A stretch of 8,209 bases of DNA from DAIMZM01 sp036733985 (GTDB taxonomy: Bacteria > Bacillota > Dehalobacteriia > UBA4068). The stretch is taken from assembly GCA_036733985.1 (NCBI GenBank), contig DAIMZM010000098.1, forward strand, positions 1-8,209. The letters are read 5' to 3'. Under the pieces are notes generated by a model that was given only the letters and a program-made list of their open reading frames with translations, was not told the origin of the DNA and did not search any database. Positions 1-5,435 of this stretch are shown here, piece after piece; position 1 is the stretch's first letter, and the number at the start of each line of letters is the position of its first letter. Position numbers and translations under genes: made by a program.

Positions 1-26
1 GTTCTCTCGAATTTCTGTTTAGCCAT
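1..26 (-). CDS. tuf: Elongation factor Tu, N-terminal fragment (gene runs off the left edge)
   Basis: Only the first eight complete codons lie in the window. On the minus strand they read M-A-K-Q-K-F-E-R, the typical EF-Tu opening (MAKxKFERTKPHxN is the family pattern). The ATG is at 24-26, with an AGGAGG ribosome binding site at 36-41, nine bases upstream. EF-Tu is the GTPase that carries aminoacyl-tRNA to the ribosomal A site in the cytoplasm. The gene has its own strong promoter (97-125) just after the sirtuin gene, so it need not depend on read-through. The GTP-binding motifs lie outside the window, so the call rests on the start peptide, the strong expression signals and the neighbourhood. 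Confidence 0.85.
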
Positions 27-96
27 TTGGTCTTTCCTCCTGTTATCTTGCGTTACTTTAATTTTATTTTCCTGTTCATTTGTTCAGACTGCTTTT

Positions 97-125
97 ATTC
101 TATAGTAAAAGCAGGAGCCTGTCAA
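97..125 (-). promoter_or_regulatory. Sigma-A-type promoter of tuf
   Basis: On the minus strand a perfect -35 hexamer TTGACA (120-125) is followed by a 17-base spacer and TAGAAT (97-102), which matches TATAAT at five of six positions. The predicted start is near position 90, giving an untranslated leader of about 64 bases with an AGGAGG site at 36-41. The -35 box overlaps the TGA stop codon of the sirtuin gene (122-124), so promoter and upstream gene are packed without spare bases. Confidence 0.8.
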
Positions 126-880
126 TGAGAATTTACAGCGTAATCCAGCGCTTTTCCGATGCTGTCCCGGATCAGTAAAGTGGCCTGGCTGTCGAAATCC
201 GTCTCACTTTTATTGATCAGCGCCAGCTGTCGGCCCCGGAAATAACGGAGCAGGCCGGCGGCGGGATAGACCGCCAGGGACGTGCCGCCTACAATCAGCG
301 TATCCGCCTGGGCCAGGGCTGTTTCCGCCTCTTGCATCACTTTCTGGTCCAGGCCTTCCTCATAGAGAACCACGTCCGGCCGGACAATGCCGCCGCAATC
401 CAGGCAATGGGGCACGCTGTTTTGGTGTTCCAGCATAAAGTTTAGCCCATAACGCAGCCCGCAATTCAGGCAATAATTGCGGTGCACCGAGCCGTGGAGT
501 TCCAGCACATTTTGGCTGCCGGCCGCCTGGTGCAGGCCGTCGATATTCTGGGTGATAACGGCTTTCAGCCGGCCTTGCCGCTCTAATTTTGCCAGGGCCA
601 GGTGGGCGGCGTTGGGCCAGGCTTCGGGAAACAGCATTTCCCCCAGGTAGTAGCGGAAAAATTCCGCCGTATGGCTGAGGAAAAAGCTGTGGGAAAGCAT
701 AGTCTCCGGGGGCCAGCCATACTTATTCACCGCGTTGTAGAGGCCGTTCTCGCTGCGGAAATCCGGGATCCGGCTTTCCGTGGAAACCCCGGCCCCGCCA
801 AAAAAGACGATATTGCCGCTAGCGGCCACGATTTCCCGCAAGGCTTCCAGCTCCGGGCCGGCCAGCTGGGCCTGGTTCAT
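122..880 (-). CDS. NAD-dependent protein deacylase, SIR2 family (sirtuin)
   Basis: This 252-residue protein has every core sirtuin motif. The NAD-binding GAGVSTESRIPDFR lies at residues 29-42, TQNIDGLH at 110-117, and the catalytic histidine at 129 within LELHGS. Two zinc-binding CxxC pairs are at 137/140 and 159/162, and GTSLAVYPA at 199-207. It should remove acetyl groups from lysines, producing nicotinamide and O-acetyl-ADP-ribose in the cytoplasm. The Tyr-x-x-Arg pair that marks CobB/SIRT5-type desuccinylases is not visible in the acyl-pocket region near residues 74-85, so a class U deacetylase like that of Thermotoga is more likely; this is an inference. The ATG has an AAAGGAGG site at 890-897. 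It follows speE by 30 bases with no terminator, so it is probably the last gene of the operon. Its physiological substrate cannot be told from context. Confidence 0.93.
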   Translation of the reverse strand: MNQAQLAGPELEALREIVAASGNIVFFGGAGVSTESRIPDFRSENGLYNAVNKYGWPPETMLSHSFFLSHTAEFFRYYLGEMLFPEAWPNAAHLALAKLERQGRLKAVITQNIDGLHQAAGSQNVLELHGSVHRNYCLNCGLRYGLNFMLEHQNSVPHCLDCGGIVRPDVVLYEEGLDQKVMQEAETALAQADTLIVGGTSLAVYPAAGLLRYFRGRQLALINKSETDFDSQATLLIRDSIGKALDYAVNSH

Positions 881-910
881 GGTTTCCGGCCTCCTTTCCC
901 GGGCATTGCT

Positions 911-1813
911 TTAAGGATGCACCTTCAAGAGCTCCAGGTTCCGCCGCACATAGGTGGGCAGGGCAAAGGCGGCCTTGTGGATATCGCTGTTATAGTAGCG
1001 GGTAAAGAGGCCGAATTTTTCCCAGCGCTCCGCCTGCTGGTCCAGGATGGGGTCCAGCTTTTTCGAAGCAAAGCCGAAATACCATTGGCCCGAGGAATAG
1101 GTGGGGATATTGAAGCCGTAAATCCGGGCAATGGGGAAAACGTCCACGATTTTATTATGGGCCCGCTTCATTTCATGGAAATCCCAATCATAGAAAGCGC
1201 CTTCCTGCTGATTGATGAGGATGCCCTCGGGGGAGAGGATGCGGTGGCAGTTGCGGTAGAATTCCATGGTGAAGAGGCCTTCCCCCGGGCCTACCGGGTC
1301 GGTGCTGTCCACCAGGATCAAATCATAGCTGTTATCCGGGGAATTCAGCACAAAGGCCAGGCCGTCGCCGACCATCAGGTTCAGCTTGGGATTATTGAAA
1401 CCCATGGCGGTTTCGGGCAGGTACTTTTTGGAAAGGCGGATCACCGCTTCGTCGATCTCCACCATATCCACTTTTTCCAGATGGGGGTAACGGCAGATCT
1501 CCCTGGCTGTGCCGCCGTCGCCGGCGCCGATGATCAGCACCCGTTTGATATCCGGGTTCACCGCCATGGCCGGGTGGGCGATCATATCATGATAAACGAA
1601 TTCATCCCTGGACGTGACCTGGACATAGCCGTTTAAGGTGAAAAATACGCCGTAGGTCTCGTTTTTCATGAAAACCAGCTTCTGGAAGGGAGTTTGCTCA
1701 GCAGCCAGCACCTCGGCTTTAAAGCTCAGCTTGACGTCGGGCGCATGGTATTCGCTGTACCATAAATCCCCTTCCGGCAGTTCCGGGAAAACCTTGTCCT
1801 CCAATAGTGTCAT
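911..1813 (-). CDS. speE: Spermidine synthase (polyamine aminopropyltransferase)
   Basis: The 300-residue protein has the usual family length. It transfers the aminopropyl group of decarboxylated S-adenosylmethionine to putrescine, giving spermidine and methylthioadenosine. Visible motifs are the N-terminal beta-region with LWYSEYH (17-23), the cofactor loop GAGDGG (96-101), the acidic VEIDE (118-122), the catalytic DSTDPVGP (169-176) and the late IPTYSSGQWYFGF (236-248). I chose the ATG at 1811-1813: it has a strong TAAGGAGGC site at 1821-1829, and homologues begin close to this point. A reading frame 15 codons longer would overlap speD and has no such support. The gene starts 13 bases after the speD stop, and its ribosome binding site overlaps that stop codon, suggesting coupled translation. 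Putrescine is the likely acceptor, but cadaverine or agmatine use cannot be excluded from sequence. Confidence 0.95.
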   Translation of the reverse strand: MTLLEDKVFPELPEGDLWYSEYHAPDVKLSFKAEVLAAEQTPFQKLVFMKNETYGVFFTLNGYVQVTSRDEFVYHDMIAHPAMAVNPDIKRVLIIGAGDGGTAREICRYPHLEKVDMVEIDEAVIRLSKKYLPETAMGFNNPKLNLMVGDGLAFVLNSPDNSYDLILVDSTDPVGPGEGLFTMEFYRNCHRILSPEGILINQQEGAFYDWDFHEMKRAHNKIVDVFPIARIYGFNIPTYSSGQWYFGFASKKLDPILDQQAERWEKFGLFTRYYNSDIHKAAFALPTYVRRNLELLKVHP

Positions 1814-1820
1814 TGTTACC

Positions 1821-1829
1821 GCCTCCTTA
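1821..1829 (-). promoter_or_regulatory. speE ribosome binding site overlapping the speD stop
   Basis: Minus-strand TAAGGAGGC contains a full Shine-Dalgarno core, and its first three bases are the TAA stop of speD. It fixes the speE start at 1813 rather than the longer frame starting at 1858, and suggests ribosomes ending speD re-initiate on speE. Confidence 0.8.
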
Positions 1830-2687
1830 GATTTCGTGTATATCCATATTCCGGCCATAGAAGATCTCGTCCCGCTCCTTGTTCAGCTTGGCGGTGATGG
1901 CGGCGACCTCTTTGGCGCTGATATCGTCTTTGGTGAAGTGGAAGAGGTAATCGTCGATATTGACCTCTTTCAGCTTGCATTTGGTATGGAAAATATGCTC
2001 CTGATAGACGTTGACGTCGATCATCTGGTATTTCAGGGCGATTTGCTGGTCAATATAGTCCTGGATGGAAACCAGGTCATGGTCGATGAACAGCTTCTTG
2101 CCGTAAATATTCCGGGTAAAGCCCCGCACCCGGTAATCCATGGTGAAAATATCCGCGTCGAATTTGTTGATCAGGTAATTCAAGGCGTTCAGGGGCGAGA
2201 TCTCGCCGCAGGTGGAAACGTCGATATCCGCCCGGAAAGTGCAGACGCCGCCGTCCGGATGGTATTCCGGATAGGTGTGCACGGTGAGGTGGCTCTTGTC
2301 CAGATGGGCCAGGATCATGGTATCGTCGGAACGGGCCGGGGGAGCGGCCTGCCACTGGTCGCCGTTGCTGCTGACCCGGGTGGGGGGCATGTGGCCGGAG
2401 TCGTCCCCTTCGCAGATCAGGATCGTCACGGAACTGCCCTGCGGCTCGTAATCCTGCACCGAGATATTGAGGATGCTGGCGCCGATGATTTTGGATACTT
2501 CCCGCAGGATATCCGTAAGCCGCTCGGCATTATACTGCTCGTCGATGTATTCGATATAAGCCACCCGGTCCTCCACGGTTTTGGTGTAGCAGATATCGTA
2601 CATGTTGAAGCTAAGGGTTTTGGTCAGATTATTGAAGCCGTAGAGCTTCATCTTTTCCCTTTGATTCCGTTGATGATCCAGAAACAT
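1827..2687 (-). CDS. speD: S-adenosylmethionine decarboxylase proenzyme, E. coli (class 1A) type
   Basis: The protein makes decarboxylated S-adenosylmethionine, the aminopropyl donor used by SpeE next door. It matches the long E. coli-type enzyme, not the short Bacillus/Thermotoga type. Counting from the internal MKLYGFNN, the self-cleavage site is K119-S120 in HLDKSHLTVHTYPE, where Ser becomes the pyruvoyl group. H125 and C148 (STCGEISPL) fit the known processing and catalytic residues. DYRVRGFTR (172-180) and the C-terminal FYGRNM are also family signatures. Two starts are possible. The ATG at 2687 gives 286 residues, with AAAAGGA ten bases upstream. The ATG at 2651 gives 274 residues, with AAAGGGA close upstream and better agreement with the E. 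coli N-terminus. Neither ribosome binding site is decisive. No terminator separates it from trmD. No putrescine-forming gene is in the window. Confidence 0.95.
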   Translation of the reverse strand: MFLDHQRNQREKMKLYGFNNLTKTLSFNMYDICYTKTVEDRVAYIEYIDEQYNAERLTDILREVSKIIGASILNISVQDYEPQGSSVTILICEGDDSGHMPPTRVSSNGDQWQAAPPARSDDTMILAHLDKSHLTVHTYPEYHPDGGVCTFRADIDVSTCGEISPLNALNYLINKFDADIFTMDYRVRGFTRNIYGKKLFIDHDLVSIQDYIDQQIALKYQMIDVNVYQEHIFHTKCKLKEVNIDDYLFHFTKDDISAKEVAAITAKLNKERDEIFYGRNMDIHEI

Positions 2688-2734
2688 GGCGATCAGGTCC
2701 TTTTGCGTATAGTCTTGCTTGCCTGGCCTGCTGT

Positions 2735-4024
2735 TCAGCCCTGGCCCAGCAGGCGGTCAAAAATAATGGCGGCCGCGGAGCGGACGGAAAGATGATTGTA
2801 GCCTTCCAGCCCGTAAATGGGCTGCAGCCGGAAATCCGCGCTGTCCGTCACTTCCCGGGCCAAGCCCCAGCCGGTGCCCAGCAGCAGCAGATAAGGGCCG
2901 CCCTCCGAGCGCATCAGGGCCCCCATTTCCGGGTAGCCGATGATATCCCCGGCGATGCCGGCGCCGGTGGCGATCAGCCTGGGCCGGGCCTTTTCCACCG
3001 CCTGGATCTGCTCCAGCGCCCGTTCCAGGCTGGAGGCGACGCCTACCAGCTCCAGGGCGTCCTTCCGGTCCGGATTATAAACGCCGCCAAAGCCGCTCCG
3101 CCAATGCTCCAGCAAACGGCTGAACAGGGTCCGCTGTTCAGCCATAGGCTGCACGATATAGTAGCCGGCCAGGGCGTACGTTTTGGCGGCCCGGGCAATA
3201 TCATGAAGATCCAGATTGGTGACGGAGGTGTTGACGATCTGCTTTTTCTTGTTGTAAACCGGATAATGGAGCAGGGCCGCGTACAGCCGGAAGGGCTTGT
3301 CCGCCCCTGCCCTGAGCCGGCCCAAAAAAGCCGCGTCCGCTTCGGTAAGGGGGGCCTGGGCCAAGAGATCCGGCCGGTTCCGGTAGGTCAGTTCCAGGGA
3401 CCGCTGCCGCCGCCAGGCCCGGATCTGGGCATGGTTGCCCTTCTGCAGCACTTCTGGCACGGTTTGCCCTTGGAATTCCGGCGGCCGGGTATACTGGGGA
3501 TATTCCAGCAGTCCCTCGCTAAAGCTTTCCTCCTGGGCGGAGCTTTCATCCCCCAGGGCCCCGGGCAGCAGCCGCACCACGCTGTCGGTAATGGTCAGGG
3601 CCGCGGTTTCCCCGCCGGTGAGCACGAAATCCCCCAGGGAGATCAGGTCTGTGGCAAAGCGATCGATATAGCGCTGGTCAATGCCCTCGTAATGGCCGCA
3701 GACCAGGATCAGCTGTTCCTCCTGGGCCAGCTCCCGGGCCAGGGCCTGGGTATACGGGCGGCCCGCCGGGGAGAGGACGATGATCCGGGGCCGGGAAGCA
3801 GTGAGGGCCCCTTCGGTGGCTGCCGAGAGGGGCTCCGGCTTCATCACCATACCGGCGCCGCCGCCATAGGGGCGGTCGTCGGTGACCTGGTGCTTATCCA
3901 GGGCATAGTCCCGGATATTGGTAATATGCAGATCCAGCAGCCCTTTGTCCTGGGCCCGCTTCATCATGGAAGCCTGGAGCGGGGCGAACATTTCCGGGAA
4001 CAGGGTCAAAATATCAATACGCAT
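2735..4024 (-). CDS. trmD: tRNA (guanine-37-N1)-methyltransferase TrmD fused to a second SPOUT RNA methyltransferase domain
   Basis: The 429-residue protein is much longer than normal TrmD (about 240-250). Residues 1-235 are complete TrmD: RIDILTLFPEMF (2-13), DDRPYGGGAGMVM (49-61), the knot segments LVCGHYEGIDQR (107-118) and SLGDFVLTGGE (129-139), then YPQYTRPPEF (175-184) and GNHAQIRAWRR (196-206). This half should methylate G37 of tRNAs, using S-adenosylmethionine, and so prevent +1 frameshifting. Residues about 246-429 look like the separate SPOUT family often encoded beside trmD: LLHYPVYNKKK (251-261), TNLDLHDIARA (269-279), YNPDRKDAL (316-324), GTGWGLA (383-389) and a knot-like GYNHLSVRSAAAII (408-421). 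Its substrate is unknown to me. The ATG at 4022-4024 fits the family; an in-frame TTG six bases upstream is the alternative. The position aligned with the E. coli general-base D169 is Glu166 here. Confidence 0.93.
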   Translation of the reverse strand: MRIDILTLFPEMFAPLQASMMKRAQDKGLLDLHITNIRDYALDKHQVTDDRPYGGGAGMVMKPEPLSAATEGALTASRPRIIVLSPAGRPYTQALARELAQEEQLILVCGHYEGIDQRYIDRFATDLISLGDFVLTGGETAALTITDSVVRLLPGALGDESSAQEESFSEGLLEYPQYTRPPEFQGQTVPEVLQKGNHAQIRAWRRQRSLELTYRNRPDLLAQAPLTEADAAFLGRLRAGADKPFRLYAALLHYPVYNKKKQIVNTSVTNLDLHDIARAAKTYALAGYYIVQPMAEQRTLFSRLLEHWRSGFGGVYNPDRKDALELVGVASSLERALEQIQAVEKARPRLIATGAGIAGDIIGYPEMGALMRSEGGPYLLLLGTGWGLAREVTDSADFRLQPIYGLEGYNHLSVRSAAAIIFDRLLGQG

Positions 4025-4030
4025 GGGCAA

Positions 4031-4194
4031 TATCCAATTCTTTCCATAACCGGGCCGTCAGCCGGACCATCCGGCCTCTGACAGCGCGCTGCCCCACAAA
4101 GGCGGAACCGTCTCTGTGGGGTTTGGGGTTTCAGACGCGGGCCGCTCGCTTTTATCAGCAGGGAAGCAGTTCCAGGGGGAAGTTCCCCTTCTTT
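4031..4194 (-). other. Structured rimM-trmD spacer with adjoining hairpins
   Basis: This gap is long for an otherwise compact operon, and it is rich in inverted repeats. A 30-base hairpin spans 4092-4121: CCCCACA pairs perfectly with TGTGGGG, and the stem continues inward with one wobble and one mismatch. Directly next to it is the palindrome CAGCGCGCTG (4082-4091). That abuts a third structure at 4057-4082, where GCCGGA (4061-4066) and TCCGGC (4070-4075) pair around CCA and are enclosed by GTCA/TGAC. A fourth palindrome, GGGGAAGTTCCCC, lies at 4176-4188. No U-run follows the hairpins in the minus-strand RNA, so simple termination is unlikely. Roles in mRNA processing, pausing or control of trmD translation are possible but unproven. 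I see no gene in it. Confidence 0.55.
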
Positions 4195-4216
4195 TTATAA
4201 GCCTGGGGGAAGTTCC
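4175..4216. repeat. 12-bp direct repeat across the rimM stop codon
   Basis: GGGGGAAGTTCC occurs at 4175-4186 and again at 4205-4216 on the plus strand, exactly 30 bases apart, with one copy inside the rimM coding end and one just beyond its stop. The pattern looks like a small tandem duplication of the gene's 3' end. Confidence 0.7.
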
Positions 4217-4698
4217 ACCGCCATGAAGCCGGCTGCCGTATCCACCCGTTTGACCACGCTTTTCAGCGCCGGGATCAGGGTTTGGCCGCCCTCCGGGCGG
4301 CTGAGCACATAAACGTCATTGGCCGGATAATCCAGGATATCGGTGATCGTCCCCAGGGTCACGCCGTTTTCTACCACTTTCAGGCCAATGAGCTGGAAAT
4401 GGTAATACTGTCCCGGCGGCAGGGCCGGGGCAACCGCTGCCGGGATATACAGCTCCAGCCCCCGCAGCTTGTCCGCGGCCTCCCGGCTTTCCACACCCTG
4501 GAAGCCCAGGAGCAGCCTGCCCTTATGCCGGGAGCAGCTTGACAGGATCAGGCTGCCCCCTTTGGCCAGCAGAAATTCCGCCCCGGGCTGAAAACGCTCC
4601 GGGTTATCGGAATAGCCCTCGGCGCTGATCAGCCCTTGTATGCCATGGGGGGCCACCAGCCGGGCCGCGATGATCAGGCTGTCTAAGTCCCGGGACAA
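4195..4698 (-). CDS. rimM: 16S rRNA processing / 30S maturation factor RimM
   Basis: This 167-residue protein has the two-part RimM layout. The N-terminal barrel holds APHGIQGLISAEGYSDNPERF (16-36), matching the usual HGIxGxV...T(D)xPERF pattern. The C-terminal PRC barrel begins near residue 96 with GQYYHFQLIGLKV and includes GTITDILDYPANDVYVL (116-132) and LIPALKSVVKRVD (141-153). RimM binds the 30S head near protein S19 and helps mature 16S rRNA. The start appears to be TTG at 4696-4698, immediately after the khpA stop (TAA-TTG). A GGAG site inside the end of khpA lies nine bases upstream, so the two genes are probably translationally coupled. No better ATG exists before the conserved region. 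The rpsP-khpA-rimM-trmD order supports the call. Confidence 0.93.
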   Translation of the reverse strand: MSRDLDSLIIAARLVAPHGIQGLISAEGYSDNPERFQPGAEFLLAKGGSLILSSCSRHKGRLLLGFQGVESREAADKLRGLELYIPAAVAPALPPGQYYHFQLIGLKVVENGVTLGTITDILDYPANDVYVLSRPEGGQTLIPALKSVVKRVDTAAGFMAVELPPGL

Positions 4699-4926
4699 TT
4701 ATTCGATCTCCAGGGTGGCTTTTTGGCCTTCCCGGGTCACGGCGGCTTTCAGCACCGCCCGCATAGCCTTGGCGATGCGGCCCTGTTTGCCAATGACCTT
4801 GCCCATATCCTCAGGGGCCACTTTCAGGGTCAGCACCAGGCCGTCCTCGCCCAGGGCTTCGGTGACCGTGACGGCGTCCGGGTTGTTCACCAGGGATCTG
4901 GCCATATGCTCGATCAATGCTTTCAT
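4699..4926 (-). CDS. khpA: KH-domain RNA-binding protein KhpA (YlqC family)
   Basis: This 75-residue protein is a single KH domain of normal family length. The nucleic-acid-binding GxxG loop is visible as IGKQGR (45-50), after the hydrophobic strand LVLTLKV (30-36) and before the helix IAKAMRAVLKAAV (51-63). Family members bind RNA in the cytoplasm; in several Firmicutes they pair with KhpB and influence cell-wall growth and division. That role is known for relatives and not shown here. It sits between rpsP and rimM as in Bacillus, where it is called ylqC; the neighbouring ylqD of Bacillus is absent. The ATG at 4924-4926 has an AAAGGA site upstream. Its stop codon directly abuts the rimM start. 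Confidence 0.93.
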   Translation of the reverse strand: MKALIEHMARSLVNNPDAVTVTEALGEDGLVLTLKVAPEDMGKVIGKQGRIAKAMRAVLKAAVTREGQKATLEIE

Positions 4927-4962
4927 AGGGATGTCCTTTCCGGCGGGGGCCCCAAGGGCAGC

Positions 4963-4979
4963 CGCCTACCATAAAGGCG
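4963..4979 (-). other. Small hairpin in the rpsP-khpA spacer
   Basis: CGCCT (4963-4967) and AGGCG (4975-4979) pair around a seven-base loop, eight bases past the rpsP stop. No U-run follows on the minus strand, so it is not an intrinsic terminator. It could stabilise the rpsP message end; with only five base pairs this is weak. Confidence 0.3.
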
Positions 4980-4987
4980 CGGGGAAA

Positions 4988-5227
4988 CTATTTGGCGGAT
5001 TTCTTCAGCAGGGATTTAACCGTATCGGAAACGATAGCGCCCTGAGCCTGCCATTTGCCCACCTTCTCCAGGTCGATGCTGACGATGGCCGGGTCCTTGG
5101 TGGGGTCGTAGTAGCCGATCTCCTCAATAAAGCGGCCGTCCCGGGGATTGCGGGAATCCGTCACCACCACCCGGTAAAAAGGAGCCTTCTTGCCGCCCAT
5201 CCGCTTGAGTCTGATCTTCGTTGACAT
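4988..5227 (-). CDS. rpsP: 30S ribosomal protein S16
   Basis: The 79-residue protein has the normal S16 length and signature: KIRLKRMGGKKAPFYRVVV (4-22), DSRNPRDGRFIEEIGYYDP (24-42), then the C-terminal VGKWQAQGAIVSDTVKSLLKK region. S16 binds early to the 5' domain of 16S rRNA and stabilises the 30S body. The ATG at 5225-5227 is set by an AGGAGG site at 5235-5240, seven bases upstream. A frame open for 34 further codons upstream runs through a palindromic element, is not S16-like, and is rejected. It lies between ffh and khpA as in Bacillus, but is separated from ffh by 208 bases that contain a repeat element. Confidence 0.97.
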   Translation of the reverse strand: MSTKIRLKRMGGKKAPFYRVVVTDSRNPRDGRFIEEIGYYDPTKDPAIVSIDLEKVGKWQAQGAIVSDTVKSLLKKSAK

Positions 5228-5234
5228 AAAATTT

Positions 5235-5240
5235 CCTCCT
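5235..5240 (-). promoter_or_regulatory. rpsP ribosome binding site
   Basis: AGGAGG on the minus strand, seven bases before the ATG at 5227. It decides the start against a longer open frame beginning at 5329. Confidence 0.8.
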
Positions 5241-5272
5241 AAAATTTTGTTTGGGTTTAAGAACAATTTATT

Positions 5273-5414
5273 TTTAAAACCGTTCTTTTCTTGGGAGAAA
5301 AGAACCAAAAGAACTTCAAATTTATTCAAAAGGGCTGTGAGCGGGGCCGGGGATTTTACCTTACTCTTTAAAGTTTTCTTGGTTCTTCTTTTGCAAAAGA
5401 AGAACGGTCTTAAA
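5273..5414. repeat. Palindromic, MITE-like element between ffh and rpsP
   Basis: Two 45-base arms, 5273-5317 and 5370-5414, are inverted copies of each other, with about 35 of 45 matches by eye. Each arm is itself a hairpin. In the left arm GTTCTTTTCT (5282-5291) pairs perfectly with AGAAAAGAAC (5296-5305) around TGGG. The right arm is a perfect 24-base palindrome at 5382-5405. The arms differ in the stem at places where both sides changed together, so pairing is kept. The centre (5318-5369) holds a GC-rich patch and no gene. It resembles small non-coding dispersed repeats of the GTTCTTTT/AAAAGAAC kind. Whether other copies exist in this genome cannot be seen here. No clear target-site duplication is visible. 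Confidence 0.65.
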
Positions 5415-5435
5415 GTCTTTGGAATAGGTTTTAAG

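Noticed and set aside
602..1636. Long plus-strand open frame opposite the sirtuin and speE genes
   Set aside because: It lies antisense to genes with full catalytic motifs, its translation shows no known family pattern, and GC-rich coding DNA commonly gives such antisense frames.
1814..1858. 15-residue N-terminal extension of SpeE
   Set aside because: It overlaps speD and lacks a ribosome binding site, while the start at 1813 has TAAGGAGGC at good spacing.
1668..4081. Two long plus-strand frames opposite speD and trmD
   Set aside because: Both mirror well-supported minus-strand genes and have no recognisable domains or good ribosome binding sites.
4172..4198. Plus-strand terminator-like hairpin (GGGGA/TCCCC followed by T-rich sequence)
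   Set aside because: No plus-strand gene lies upstream to terminate. On the transcribed minus strand the run is A-rich and precedes the stem, so it cannot act as an intrinsic terminator there.
5228..5329. 34-residue N-terminal extension of S16
   Set aside because: It reads through the left hairpin of the repeat element and is absent from the S16 family; AGGAGG at 5235-5240 sets the start at 5227.
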